Made by a program: the position numbers and the translations under genes. From positions 52,031,186 through 52,095,185 of the forward strand of contig OX439040.1 of NCBI GenBank assembly GCA_949317995.1: DNA of 64,000 bases, written 5' to 3'. The DNA comes from Acholoe squamosa. Taxonomy: Eukaryota > Annelida > Polychaeta > Phyllodocida > Polynoidae. Under the pieces are notes generated by a model. That model was not told where the DNA came from. It searched no databases and saw only the letters and a program-made list of their open reading frames with translations. Shown piece after piece: positions 44,521 through 57,167 of this stretch (positions within the stretch are counted from its first letter, which is position 1; each line of letters starts with the position of its first letter).

Positions 44521-47500
44521 TTTTGTTACCTTCCAATCAAACTGTATTTTTTGCATTATCAGTTATTATGAGAGGATATAATGATTGTAATTAAAGATAT
44601 CTTAATTTAAAGCTTGTGACTTCAACTATAAAAGGCCATTTGTCCCCTGGAGGCATCGTGTAGCCCTAGGCCCAATCATTGCCTATCGAATGCTGACATA
44701 AACACCAAAAAGGGATTATTTTGGTCCTGGCATCAGTTTGAAAATAGCTGGTGCTTTTGAAAATTGCAAATTCAACTATAATAGGAACAAGACACCAGCC
44801 AATATGTATAAATTTCATTGAGCCAATGATCCATTTTGGCTGCTTTCATAATGATGGCCTATGGTGAAAGGACCAGGAAGTCATTTCTCAGAGCCTACGT
44901 TTTGGGCCCTCCTGGATCGTACCAACCAGGGCTCGATCGGAAGGGAATTCCTAGGGAAACAGAGTCAACCACTACAACTGGTGCATATATAGAGGGGAAA
45001 GGCATGCATCTGTATAGGCAATCGTAGGTAATACTAGGTCACCCAACCACCCTCACTATGAGTGGACTGGATCGTAGGGGGTGTACAATTCGTAATGGGC
45101 AGTCTCAATTCGTAGCGTTTGAGAAATACCTAGCAGAGCAACACTGCATGGCAACTTTGAATCTTAAATCACTTGCTGATGGTGCCGATTCATTACTTAT
45201 CCCTATGGTGCCCAACCGTGCCAATTGGCGCGGTTTTGGCCTTAAGTACGTGAGTACTGAAGGATTTTTTTTCATTCAGATACTTCTACTGGTCCAATGT
45301 GTACAGTTATACCCCCATTAGCTCCTGATTCCAACGAAATAATTCATTTCATTGTATCTCCAATATTGGCAGAGTTATATAGATTAAAAAAACTAAAATG
45401 AGCTACCTTGTAGGACTAGTCATTCGGAGACAACCCTTCAAGGAGCTAAACCCTGACACTGTGCTGATACTGGATCATATACGCCAGACTACACACACTC
45501 TTGTTACATCTTCCAGACTATAGCTATTCCATTCACAAGAATAGTTCCTGTCTGTACATATGATACATGCATTCATACCAACAAATTCTGTTTCATTTGT
45601 GACAGTACAAATTCTAGAATTAGCATAATATAGTTCTGTAAAGTCATGAGCTTTATATGGATATTGCACATGAGACCAAAAACTACTAAATGACAACAAA
45701 TGGAATGTTTGGGTCTTAACTGAAAGTCTAAGTCAAGAGTATTCAGGAGATGTAATGTGAATCCCATATGAAAATAAAAGATCAGAATCACATATAATCC
45801 TTATTATCAACTAAGCAATTTCCCTTAAATTGCATAAATTGCAAATTGTCAAATAGTTCTGGGCACAAAAAGGTTATGATATGATTAATGAGCATTTAAT
45901 TAATTCATTATAATGTAAAAAGAAAAGGTAAAATATTCTCTTTAAAAGAATCTGAGTTCAGCCCTGTCTTGCTGGGGTAAATCGGATATGACCATGGGCC
46001 AGACCACTTTTAGTCTAGTCGAAACTTAAGTAGTGTGTTTGAATTTGCCCCAATGGGTTTGCTGTACACATTAATTTCACGGGTCTTTAAAACAATAAAG
46101 TCAAACTTATTATTTGATAACCTACTTCTTGCCCAGGTATTCGTTTTGATGAAGGAGTTCTGTATTGGCTCTTATGTTGGACTTACAATCCAACTTAAGA
46201 TAGCGCCCAACAATATTTGCTCCATTTCCCTCAATCACGTTGGGACTGCTCAGGGTGTTGGACCACTTTTAGAAATAAATAGCTGTGTCATTGTTTCGTT
46301 CATTTCTTCTCATGGATTTGCCACGCTGGCAGTTTCCAGTGGTGCCTAAAGCTAACTGACTAGGCACCTCAAATATTAATCGTTATTGACAGGAGTAATA
46401 TGCCATGTAATGCCTTCAGAGCCATGGTGAATGCGCAGCTACAGATACCATGGAATCAATAGTAATTTTTCCTCACACTAAATGAGGATACTCCTATATG
46501 GAAACCTGGAGGTTGAAGTACCAATATGAGAGGGTTCTAGCATCTATAGAGAAGCGCTGGCACTACTGCTGTAAAATTGTATAGGCTGGTAGCATCGACT
46601 CAGGTATCTAACACGCTTAGGGAAATATCGACACGAGGCTGAATACATATTTCATAGACAGTCGGTAAGACACGACCTCTCCCAAGGGACTGGTCTATCT
46701 AGAGAAGGGTGACGTAGGCATCTTCAAGAGTAGCTAAAGGAAATGTCAACTACTACACCTCAAAACGTGTGAGGACTATTATTTCTCAAAAATTGATATC
46801 TTTATAATTCAACGTTTAAAATGATACATATATACTATCACACCGATATCACTGCATATAGACGATTTAGTGCTTCCATAATACATTACTAAATCCTACA
46901 TTTCCATGAGGTGTGCCTTGCTCCAGAGTGATTTTTAAGTAATATAGTAGAGGAGCTTTCTTTAGTGTATGGCTGTTTCTGAGAGATTTAGGGGAAACAG
47001 TCGCTTAACAATGCATTTTGGTGCCACTCTACGACAGCCTGTAATGTACTAGGGGAAAGGCACCCTGAGTCGGACAGATACCTAAAGTCGGACAACTTGT
47101 GGACTGAATTACAAAATCAATGTGAGAGATTCAGCTATCACATGAACTAGACATCAAAACTAAGCCACTATTCTCTGTGACAAATACGGCATAGAAGACA
47201 TAAAGCTCTTTATAAGTGTGTAAACCCAGGGTGTTTTTGCTATATTCTGAGAATCAAAGTGTATGAGTGAATGGGATAATTGGTTTAATTAGTCAATCAA
47301 CTGTGTCATAACCATCATGCTGATATAACGTCTATACATGGTAATGGAAATATATACATTTTTGCTTCTGAACTGACTTACCAAGCCTGGGTACACCACT
47401 AATATTGCATTGTGGGAGTTATTCTTATATGACCTTGAGATTGTACCTAAAGTCGGACACCAATTGCACCCTGTCTTGGACACAGTTATATCATGGTTTA

Positions 47501-47698
47501 TATACATTTACAATTGGTATTTTGTCAAAAAGAAAATCAATTTGCAATGCACTTACTCCCAGTCATGGATATCATATCTATGTGTTAAGTTTAACCATAC
47601 TTATTACACGATTTCTGTGATTCTGAGCGCTTTACCTGGATATTCCAATGCACATACCTGTCCATATTGCATGGCATGATGCATGCATCATTACTTTT
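44521..47698. other. Intergenic sequence, no supported gene
   Basis: About 3.2 kb without a recognisable gene or structured repeat. The frames at 44836, 45058 and 46035 end in low-complexity or hydrophobic sequence and carry no motif. Confidence 0.45.
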
Positions 47699-47769
47699 GT
47701 AAGGTGTGCAGTTATCCAAGGATAACAGGCACCCAGTGCAGTTATCCATGGATAACATGCACACCTTAC
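47699..47769. repeat. Fold-back hairpin with inner palindromes
   Basis: Perfect 12 bp ends GTAAGGTGTGCA / TGCACACCTTAC enclose two nested palindromes, GTTATCCAAGGATAAC and GTTATCCATGGATAAC. Confidence 0.75.
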
Positions 47770-48107
47770 ATGTCATATGTTACAGGTTAAAACCAACAAA
47801 ATTTTCATTGCCAGAAAGGGGTTGGACCTGCACTTTACTGATCCCAAATCCAACTCCCTATGCAGTGCGCCACAGGGACTGATGAGAAATGCTTGGTTAG
47901 AACCAGGACTCTATAAGTCATTGATATGATACAAAGCCCAGGGATGTCACTCACATATAACTACTATACATTCGAAGTGTGAAAATACCATGCAGTCTGG
48001 GTTGTGACCCCCCCCCCAGGTTTCTCGCTGCTGCCCCTATAACCGCAACGACTGCGGGATGCGTTCAAACCAAGTTAGCAGCTGCCGGGCGCCGAGGTGT
48101 GTGAACC
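47770..48107. other. Intergenic spacer
   Basis: A C run at 48008-48018 and a locally GC-rich stretch to 48105. No gene. Confidence 0.4.
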
Positions 48108-48187
48108 GATGGTCTAGTGGGTAGCAGATTGCGCTCAGCTTCTACAGGTAGGTGGGACGAGTCCTGGTCCTGGCGAACATTTTTTTT
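48108..48187 (+). other. tRNA-like SINE head
   Basis: An A-box-like TGGTCTAGTGGG (about 48109) and a B-box-like GGACGAGTCC (about 48154) sit at tRNA spacing. A T8 run follows at 48180-48187, typical of a Pol III terminator. The cloverleaf does not close well, so this is a SINE head or tRNA pseudogene. Confidence 0.4.
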
Positions 48188-48306
48188 GCTGTGTGTACAC
48201 ACATTATGGTAGGCTTCGAGTTCCGGGGAAGGGGAACAATGTTTGTTTTCAACTTGTATTTATTGATATTCTATTGATTATCTATTGATTAATCGTGTAA
48301 TAAAAT

Positions 48307-48428
48307 AAGTAGTTAATGGAAAATTCATGACTTGTGTGTGTTAGCAAAGGATAAATACACTCAAGCTTCACCCTCGTGTAATTATCCTTTGATAACACAC
48401 ATGCGTCATGAATTTTCATTAATTACTT
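48307..48428. repeat. Long imperfect hairpin (MITE)
   Basis: The arm AAGTAGTTAATGGAAAATTC (from 48307) pairs with GAATTTTCATTAATTACTT at the right end. An inner ATCCTTTG(C/A)TAACACAC stem continues the pairing. Non-coding. Confidence 0.75.
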
Positions 48429-49395
48429 GTTCACTAACACCTGTGTTCAACCAGTACCCATCAGCCTCACAGAGGTCATGCAGATTGATGTGTTACAGGT
48501 ATGCAAAGTGAGAGTACTGTGAAGAGATGCATGCCATTAGATTGATTTCTATAGTGTTATACTGTATTGCTTTATAGTATATTTCACACACAGTTGTCCA
48601 CTGTGTCTATATCTATTAGATAATATAGTGTCTGACTGTAGGGTCATATCTAGCACCAGCTGGCCAACTCTTGGTGCAATTTGGTGTTTTAAAAACCAAA
48701 TTTTTACGGTTCATTTATTCATATATCAAGGAGAGGATTATCAAATCCTCTTCATGATTATAAGTGGTTATATACCATCTTTCCATTAGTGCTAGAGAAA
48801 GTAGAATACATAATGTTTGAAATTACAAGATTTGAGGATTAGAAATGGTCAGGAGCGTCCGATAGGGTGCCTCTACCCTAAAGCAACCGAAATGAATGTT
48901 CAATTCAAACCAAACTTTATCAAAAAGCCACACGGGGTTATTTCATATTAATATCAAACCTTCCGAGAAGATTTCAGTGTGATCGTTCAGTGCAGATGGA
49001 ACAGTGAAAGTCATAGGAAACAACAGGGGATTTATTCCACAATAGACTAAAAATCCTGAACACAATCATTACATTATGGGCACGTTGATTGCAGTCTTAT
49101 GGCTGTTAGTTGCTGGGTGTATATCATAAAGCGCAAGTCCACTGTGAGACTAAACCTTTTTGCAACATGAAATTGCACTTAGTCTGCAGTTGCATCAGAC
49201 TAATTCACCCATGATGATCATGTGACATGTACTGGCAAAGGGGACCTTATTGTATGTACCCTGCAGTAAGACCCTTTTTGCATATCATGTCAAACTTTGC
49301 TTTTTCAAGCGATTGTAGGGATAACAAGTTTAATAGTAGGGTCCACTATTCAATAGACCAAACAACTCCCCCTATGTAGATCTTTTTCTATGCAA
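48429..49395. other. Intergenic sequence, no supported gene
   Basis: No feature recognised. Confidence 0.45.
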
Positions 49396-50116
49396 TTATA
49401 CCATGGTTATCACATTCTTGAATGATTTTACGATGCCTGGAGCGGATAATGACGTTCGAATAGTACGCGCTAAGTGAACGGATGTTGACACTTGGATTGA
49501 AAGGATATGACAGCAAATTGACATGATAGATTTAATTCGATAATAAAAAAACTATAGCATTAGAAGCTTAATGCGTATAGAGGATGAAAGAAGACATTAT
49601 AATCTATCACCTACCTTTAATTCGCCATGATTTAAAGTGTATTTTCAACAGGATTGAAGAAATAAAAATCGAATCGAGCGACAATTTCTCCGTCATGTTG
49701 ACTGCGTAGCGCACGGATTATTTACCATGGCGAGACACAAGTTGTCACGTTGGCATATGCTCTAAGGGTATTCTGGCTGCCGCGCGCAGTCCTTACCAGC
49801 GGTTCTACTATGAAAATACCCCTCGGACACACGCCAACGTAACACTTTGCGTCCAAGCGGCTTTGTCGTCTCGCCGAGAAACCAAAATGGCGGAGGAGAC
49901 TGAACAAGACGTATCGCTTGGATTTTTATTTCTTCATTTTATAAGGTAATTACTTAAGAAAATGGAGGAAACCATGGTATAAACGCCATACATAACAAAT
50001 AGAAGTTCACTCGTTGATTATAGAGGCTAGATAAAAAGACACTCGGCCTACGGCCTCGTGCTTCTTATCTGCCCCTATAATCAACTCGTGAACCTCTATT
50101 TGTTATTTATGCCTTT
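49396..50116 (-). mobile_element. Twin-leader palindromic element, copy 2 (inverted)
   Basis: This is the inverse of 33917-34638 at very high identity, about 15 kb away. The plus-strand leader ATGGCGGAGGAG (from 49887) runs 20 codons, with a donor GTAATT at 49945. The conserved junction GGAGGAAACCATGGTATAAA and the hairpin (49992-50106) follow. The opposite leader starts at about 49695 on the minus strand and ends at a GTAGGT donor. Both copies keep the leaders, donors and hairpin loop. Confidence 0.7.
49992..50106. repeat. Hairpin with GAG-loop, copy 2
   Basis: This is the inverse of 33927-34042. Its loop reads CTCGGCCTACGGCCTC on the plus strand. Confidence 0.8.
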
Positions 50117-50456
50117 ACTATAGCTCAAGATCGCACCCCATGTTACATAGTGGACCCGCAGCTATAGTAGTGTAGTAGTTAGCCCTGCCCTGTACAGCCC
50201 TATTGAGCTGGACCAACTGGCAGGCTGCTCATGGTGTGCTCAGCATTAGTTAACACATAGGCCATAATGAAAGGCTGTTCAACCAGAACATGCGGACTGA
50301 CAGGCGGGCTGCTCTTAGAGGTGCCTATAGGTGCCATGGGTAGCTCAGGTTTCAATGGGCTCAGGATGCTGAAGGTAGGCATGGAGTACCTACACGACCT
50401 GGGCATTATCACCATGGGAAGGAGTCAGTCTTCTGTCATTCTCCGACAGCTGGGCT

Positions 50457-50533
<77 letters not shown>

Positions 50534-51116
50534 GGGCTGCTCACCCCAGACGTCGGATCCTTTCAGAGCAGCTCCAATCAGTCCCATCCTGCTAATCCTA
50601 TATCCATGCAGACACATGCCATGATAATACTATATGTCAGAAGGGGCAGAGGCGTAGACCCATATTGATAGCTAATAACGAATGTCATGTGATCATCTGA
50701 TAGCGCCTACATTAACAGATGTCCCCTCGGCCATTGCTGTATCATATTCCACTTAATTTAAAACAAAAATTGGATACAGCTTAAACATTTAGCTTTCCGG
50801 TAATATGAAAGGACCTGTCTGTATAACTCGAGCTACTCTAAATGCATCAAAGTTTGAATACTTTCTCATTACATTTGAGCATTTTTTCTTTACATTGAAA
50901 ACTTGGTAATTAGAGGACCATAGATATTATACTATTTTATACCACTATTTTGGCACTTCCGGTGGTTTTATATGCGATATATACGTGGTATATTCTGCAT
51001 ATACCACCCTTGTGCGTTTTTAGAATTTTTGGTATATACTTTTTCGGGAGACGTTGGCGGACATAGAAATTTAGCCTCGCCATTGTTTCAAGGTGAAAAA
51101 TCGTCCAAACTCGTAT
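50117..51116. other. Intergenic sequence with an AT microsatellite
   Basis: No supported gene. A frame at 50267-50668 exists only because it runs through the AT tract. Confidence 0.5.
50461..50530. repeat. (AT)n microsatellite
   Basis: 70 bp of AT dinucleotides. Confidence 0.95.
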
Positions 51117-51180
51117 GAGGATTGAACCCCGACCGCAGTGGTGGTAGGCGAAGGCCTTAGCCATAGCGCCACACTGAACG
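51117..51180 (-). other. tRNA-like SINE head
   Basis: On the minus strand an A-box-like TGGCGCTATGGCTAAGG (51155-51171) and a B box GGGGTTCAATCCTC (51117-51130) are at tRNA spacing. The acceptor ends do not pair, which points to a SINE or tRNA relic rather than a functional tRNA. Confidence 0.45.
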
Positions 51181-51327
51181 GTGATGAAATCCAATGCGAA
51201 GGTAAATAAGTTCTAACCTGCTATGTTTCCAGTCAGTTTTCGTATGGAATCCAACCATGACATGCTATAATATTAAAATCCCAAGAAGTATTCGATCCAT
51301 AGACGAGGAATGCGTGCTAATTGTCTC

Positions 51328-51645
51328 CATTTTCTTCAATATAAATAAGAATCCATTGATTTTCCAAACCGGTCCGAAATTTTCGGCGTCTTCCTCGTAA
51401 GGCGAGCGGATGACCTATATCCACATCCGGGCCACTGACACACTTTCGCCGAACAAGGAGGCGGGTGGGAATGGCGGGACCGCGACTCGCTTACTTTGGG
51501 AAAATCAATGGATTCTTATATATATCGAAGAAAATGGCTTCGCGCAGAGTGGACACGGGCCGTGTCGCTTGCACTTACAAAATGTATTCTTCTGGCTATA
51601 ATCTTTGGATATCAGGTAAGAAATTAATACAAAATGGAGGAAATC
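51328..51645. mobile_element. Second twin-leader palindromic element
   Basis: Inverted arms CCATTTTCTTCAATATAAAT... (51328-51369) and ...ATATATCGAAGAAAATGG (51496-51538) flank a CpG-rich centre. Each arm ends in an ATG pointing outward. The plus-strand leader at 51536-51615 encodes about 26 residues to a donor GTAAGA. The minus-strand leader opens at about 51330. The same junction GGAGGAAATCGTGGTATAAA as in the 33917/49396 family follows, then a hairpin. The leader sequences are otherwise unrelated. Confidence 0.6.
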
Positions 51646-51665
51646 GTGGTATAAACCTATTAGTT

Positions 51666-51768
51666 CATGGATGTTGGAGCCCACGGGGAGTCTATGCTGG
51701 ATATACCCGAGCCGCGGAGCGGCGAGGGTATATCCAGCATAGACTCCCCTAGGGCTCCAACATCCATG
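51666..51768. repeat. Long hairpin with GAG-loop
   Basis: Arms of over 40 bp (CATGGATGTTGGAGCCC / GGGCTCCAACATCCATG at the base) are almost perfect. The loop is GAGCCGCGGAGCGGCGAG. Confidence 0.9.
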
Positions 51769-53604
51769 ATCTATTAGCTTAATACATTAAGCATTTTGCG
51801 CACCAATGCTTATACATATTTTAACAGGAAGTAGTGGTGAGCAACCATTGGAGAGAAGAAACCACTCAGATGTGTATACTTTAAACTTTGAAACTTCCTG
51901 GATTACCCAGGGGACTGCCTTAAGTAAAGGTCTGTGTGCTTACCGTTAATCTCATGTACTTTTGGGGTAACAAGGCACATGTCTGTGAGTCAGCCTCTTT
52001 AAACCTGAGGAACACCTCAGCAATGCCATTGACAACAGCTTTTACTGCTTCGAATAGCACTGTCCATTGATTGCACATCCACAGCCAGAGTGGCCTATAA
52101 AATTCAAGGACAGGGAGAATCTGCCTGAGGCTATCCTGTTACAGCAAAGGTCTACTTAGTCAGGTTCATCTTTACAGCAATTACCAAGGGGAGCCTTAAA
52201 CAGGCTGCCAAGCGACAGTCCTAATTGGTTTAAGGTGAGACAAATTAGAGCTGACAGGGATTATGGTACCTAGGTAGAGAGGTGGTGGGGTTCCTTTCAA
52301 TGTGGACGACAGCCTCACAACTAAGGGTATTAGCAATGTAGACAAACTGTTGTAACACAAATAATAACATTAGGCACCGGGTGAGACAGATCTTTGTGAA
52401 TTCAAGCATTTCAGTGATAGAATCAAGACTTTAACAATGGCTACCGCAACTGAAATGTTCGAATATACACTTTGAATATATACGCTTCCATGCATCATGG
52501 ATGTTCCATGTTCTTTATTATCAAAGCCACATATCCTTTCAGATTCGCCTTGAAATTATGTTTCTTTTGATAAATAACATGCCTATAATGGACAGGAGAT
52601 GACTCCTCTCCCCACCCAGTACCTGAGCCATAGCACCAAAAAAGAAACCTACCGACCCTAGCATTTCTGTTCATATCGCATGCAACTGGAAACACACCTT
52701 TTTTAGGCCTAGGAGGTGATTGGATTTGAAAGGATAATTTCCGCATGCCCCCAGGGTACATTAATTATTGAGGAGCCTTTTGTTGGCAGAAAATAGCTGC
52801 AGTCCACCTATTCAATCCCGCTGCCTGTCGTCACCACCCCATGCTGCTAACAGCTGGGGAGAAATAAGGCAGCTGTATTTCCGATATTGTGGGTTACTGA
52901 CAATGGTAGAGGTCAGTAGCCCGAGGAAAATAGTGGGGTGATATGATATGGCCTTTCTACATCAATGTGCCGTGAGGTAGGGTCTAACCTGATACTAACC
53001 TGGCATGTATAACCACCGGGTACTACAAGTGGAATGCAGATAAGAACTGTCATAATGGAGTTTTAGGTTTCTGGGAATCAAGTAACCCATAGTGTTAGCC
53101 ATTTACTGAGAGTGGACTGACACCCTAAAGTGCTGTTCTTCTTTTTTTCCTACAATGGAAAATGATGATTACAAACTTTGTAAAGTGTAACTGCACACAG
53201 GGGGACTGATTGGTAGCTCCTCATCACTGCTCATTAGGTTTGGGAATTCCCAGTCCTGCATGTGGGATTAATTATAGTCTTTCTTTGCTTTGTTTCATTG
53301 AGTCTCTTAGAAGTTATCTGAAACAGCAATTATCCATGGGAAGCTAAGGGTATCATTCCGCGCTTTATACTTTGAAGTTATAACTAAGCTATTTGTTTGA
53401 AGCGATCGTTGTAGTAATAATGAGGCATACCTCTCGGCTATCATTCAGGTAGTTAGGGCAACCATAATTTTTGCACAGGACGAGCTGACCACGTCGTTCA
53501 AACAAGTATTAGTAGGTACACGGGTGTAAATAACTGTGATATAGTCCAGACTTCTAGGGTGATTTGTAGGTTGGGTATTTTTGGCATCGGGTTGGGGAGA
53601 GGGG
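51769..53604. other. Intergenic sequence, no supported gene
   Basis: No gene, repeat or structured element recognised over about 1.8 kb. Confidence 0.45.
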
Positions 53605-53841
53605 TGATCCTTCCCAGCAAATTGTCGTCATCTATCGCATGATTGGTCATCAATGGTGACTCCTTTTTGAGTGATAACTCATTCCGTCATCTTTCGCCAC
53701 TGTGTGTTAGACTCACGTGGCATAGCAATTGCTATTCCTGGTGATCTTGTGCTATAACGAGGTCGTGTTCCATCTAGCGACATGTGTGAGCCACTTCACA
53801 CAGGTTGACGAGGACTCACGACAATTTGCTGGGTTTGATCC
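53605..53841. mobile_element. Short relative of the array-bearing TIR element
   Basis: It has the same inverted ends (CCCAGCAAATTGTC 53613-53626, inverse 53820-53833). It joins about 110 bp matching the left part of 4173-6082 to about 110 bp matching its right part. The arrays are missing. TGATCC occurs on both sides (53605-53610 and 53836-53841), a possible 6 bp target duplication. Confidence 0.85.
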
Positions 53842-54240
53842 AGAATTTGCCCTTTAACAGGTAATGGTTACACATAATTACCTCTCAATGCTTTCTTTCG
53901 TCTTTTGGTAACCTTGCTATTTTCCCTACATATCTCCCATGTTCGACCTATGCTTTGATTAACACGTACATTGCTCTAGTTATAATACATTAGTCACATC
54001 AAGTATTGGGAATTTCAACATGTCCGTTCCTCGGAACATGTTGTTTTGAACCTGTATCATAATATGTTGTTAGCCCCAGATTTACCTTTTTCGATGTTGT
54101 ATTATCCGCCATCTTTAATTGTGCAATGTTATGCCATATTAATTATAAATTTATAACTCATATTGATATGATAATTAATGTGCATTAGGATGATATTATA
54201 TTATTTATCATATTGCCAAGCGAACCCCATATGTCACATA
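53842..54240. other. Intergenic sequence, no gene
   Basis: AT-rich with no gene. A TGTCACATATGTGATAG palindrome sits at the edge of the following LTR. Confidence 0.4.
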
Positions 54241-54528
54241 TGTGATAGTTTACAGGATGCCCACCAGGTGGTGGTGCTGTAGTTAGATCATTTATTATGC
54301 AACCCGAGGCCTATTGGCCCACATAATAACCAATCACTGTACTGATATGTTAATTACCTGGATCACATGGATGGTCAGCACATGCAAGGGCATGATAATA
54401 ACATGTAACAAGCCACGCTGACCAGACACTTAGACTCCAGGCGTACTACTGTTAATAAACGCCATCTTCATTCAACTGGGCATCACAAGACTCACCTATT
54501 CATTCAAAGTAGCCATTAAGAGCCTACA
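54241..54528 (+). repeat. Putative 5' LTR of a second LTR retrotransposon
   Basis: Begins TGTGATAG, ends CCTACA, with an AATAAA at 54454-54459. It is followed after two bases by TGGTGCAAGAACC (54531), in primer-site position; the tRNA is not identified. No matching 3' LTR is seen in the window. Confidence 0.5.
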
Positions 54529-54564
54529 AATGGTGCAAGAACCTGAGACTTTATCGCTACCTAC

Positions 54565-55449
54565 ATGTCCAGTGATGAGGAACAGATTTTTAATAATCGT
54601 ACACACACAAGGAGTCTAGGAGCAGTTAAAACACCTGACCCTCTACCATATAACAGCTCTGCCACTACCTCCACCACCGCCCAAAACAGCAACATGTTAC
54701 CGGACGAGGCGATTGCAGAGTTGGAGAAAAGAATTAAAGCCAGCGTCCAGCTGCAAGTGGAAGAGCTCAAGGAGCAACAATCAGCTGAAGGTACTGGAGC
54801 AACGTGCCAAAACACGCGAGGACGAAGCCAAATGGCTAGAGGACCAGATAAAAGAACTACAAGGTAAATTGGCAACAGCCACCATCTATCCTCAGGATAC
54901 ATCACAACAAACTTTGAAAGAGGTTACCAAAAAAAGCTTACCAAGGATGACGACATCTGTAAACCTCCTACACTCAGAACTCCCACACTTGCATTAATGT
55001 GTGATAAATTTTGGAGAGACTTTGAGTGCTATGTCACTAAGACTTATCCTAACCAACCCAATGCTTCAGTGCTATATCTACCCACCTTTCTGGGTGGCAA
55101 GGCTTATGCCTGTTATGAGCACCAGTCAGCAGAGGTCAAGAATGATTATGATGTGATGAAGAAGGCTATCACTGAGTACTTCTATGAGACAGAAGAAGAA
55201 CTCCAGATGGAGGGCCTTAAACCTTACAACACATCCAAGCCATTGGTAGAATACCTGGAGGAAGCCCAGGAGTACTTCCTGGTGGAAGCCATAGGTGACA
55301 GACAGGCCATTTTTGACCTTAAGGCTGCGCTGCCATCACACCTGCAGGATGCCATCTCCATACACAAACCTAAGAACTGGAAAGATGCAGTATGGTGGGT
55401 TAGAGCAGCAGCAGGCAAATCTACTCCACACAATCAGTTAACGCTATAG
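54565..55449 (+). pseudogene. gag: Gag-like gene with two compensating frameshifts
   Basis: An ATG at 54565 opens the frame. A charged coiled-coil segment follows (LEKRIKASVQLQVEELKEQ). Near 54785 the coherent reading moves to +1 (helix with KTREDEAKWLED). Near 54935 it returns to the first frame. The rest reads as a retrotransposon capsid (F-RDFECYVTKTYPNQ, LPTFLGGKAYACYEH, later LKAALPSHL), about 150 residues, to a stop at 55447-55449. No zinc knuckle or pol follows, so the element is truncated. Two single-base changes or sequence errors explain the shifts. Confidence 0.7.
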
Positions 55450-57167
55450 TTACTGATATGATTGCTGACATAGCCACATAGCCAATATAGCCACCATATA
55501 TAGTACTGGAATGTACCATCAAATAATCAGGAGTACCAACCAGGATTGGAGAATATGAATGTTGTGTTTATTCCATAAGATGTACATAATAATATACAGT
55601 TATGGAGAACCACCTGGACTACCTTAGAACTAGCCTTGAAGGTCTGGATAAGAGTGATTGTTGTTACATGGGTCCAGTGGTGGTAGACAGGTGTCGCCTC
55701 CTATGCTTGGATAATTAGAACATGGCATTAATTGGTTGACATAATACAGGCTATGCTATTGGCTTGTGGAGAAAGGAAGTACCCTGCCCCCTACCACACT
55801 ACAGGTATGATGGGAGGCCACCTGGTAAGAGAATAGGGAAACATACCCTTATCTCCTCCAGGTGGGCTTTGTATAGATACTGGTGTTTTATCAATAGACT
55901 AATCCCTGAATGGGTATTAATCCTTCAAAGGATAAGGGTTACAGCTAGCTCTATAGATGTTGGAGTGTGTCTAGATATTGAATAGGGCCTAGACATTATA
56001 ATTATAGTTCTAATTAGAATACAATTTATACCAGAAATATAGAGGAATGTATATTACAGGTATTTGCTAATAAGTCATAATTTATGATCAATGAATCATA
56101 AATTTATCATATTGTCATAGTACAACATATGATGCAATAGTTAAGGGGAAAAACGTTTATGTGGGGAATTCATGGATGACAATGTATAGGATTAGGCACT
56201 TTGTTTCCATCGATATCGTAAATGGATTTGAACATGCCATTGTGCTGTGTCATCATTATCCCACAGAGATCTCTAACATCATGTCCCTTTGCTGCTGACT
56301 TCAATATTACTATCAATATGATGGCATGTTTAATTGCTCAAGAATTGTGCCGGATTTCAGTAGAGGAGGCTGTATACTGTAATAATCGGCTCTAATGGTA
56401 CAAGGTAGGTAGCTGCTCCACCAACCTACCCAACATCCTACTTTCACAGCGGTGAGCAGCTCATCAGCTCATCCAGAATCATCATAACACCTGCAGCAAC
56501 ACCTAATACGATTCACACACTGTTAACGCCACTCCTTCCATCTTTCTTTGAAATAGGTTTTACTGAGAGAGCTCAGAGAAAGCCGAGGAAGTGTGCATTG
56601 TTCAGTTGTCAGATGATATGCGTGTGATACCACATTTTTATAGATAGGTTTTACTGACACGGACCCGATGAATAAATTGAATTTGGATACTGTTCAAACC
56701 TTAGAGTAACCATTTTTGTATGCAGCATAAAATGGAAATTGAAGTTGACTTTTACCAATCAAAGCATGTGAATAAATGTATCACACTAAAGAGAGAAAAC
56801 GGTTATAAAAACAAGAATATGTCTTCTTTAGACAGCTGCATCTGGTATTGCATGTTCTTAAAAAAACAACAATAAAAAAGAAGGTGTGCAACTAAGCGGA
56901 TGACACATGGATCATACGGATGAACAATAATTAAGAGGATTGATTTGTCTTATCATCGTATGAAAGACATAAATTAGGTATTTATAGAGAGCGCACAGTA
57001 TTTTCATCAGCTTTGCTGAGAAATATGTCTCATTATTTTTTCCCACAGGAACTGCAAGCTGTGCTGAGAATTAAAACATATAGGCCGTGACGTAAAGTTC
57101 TTTGCCGCTAGTACGCTAAACTAATATTGGCAAAGGAGTGATAGCTGTTGGTTTTCTCTTTATCATC
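55450..57167. other. Intergenic sequence, no supported gene
   Basis: No 3' LTR, pol sequence or structured repeat is seen. Short open frames have no motif. Confidence 0.45.

Noticed and set aside
45058-45321. 87-codon frame, somewhat protein-like in its middle
   Set aside because: No motif, no splice sites, no neighbouring coherent frames.
50267-50668. 133-codon open frame
   Set aside because: It exists because an AT tract reads as repeated Ile-Tyr; the same applies to the frames at 1882-2100 and 63010-63195.
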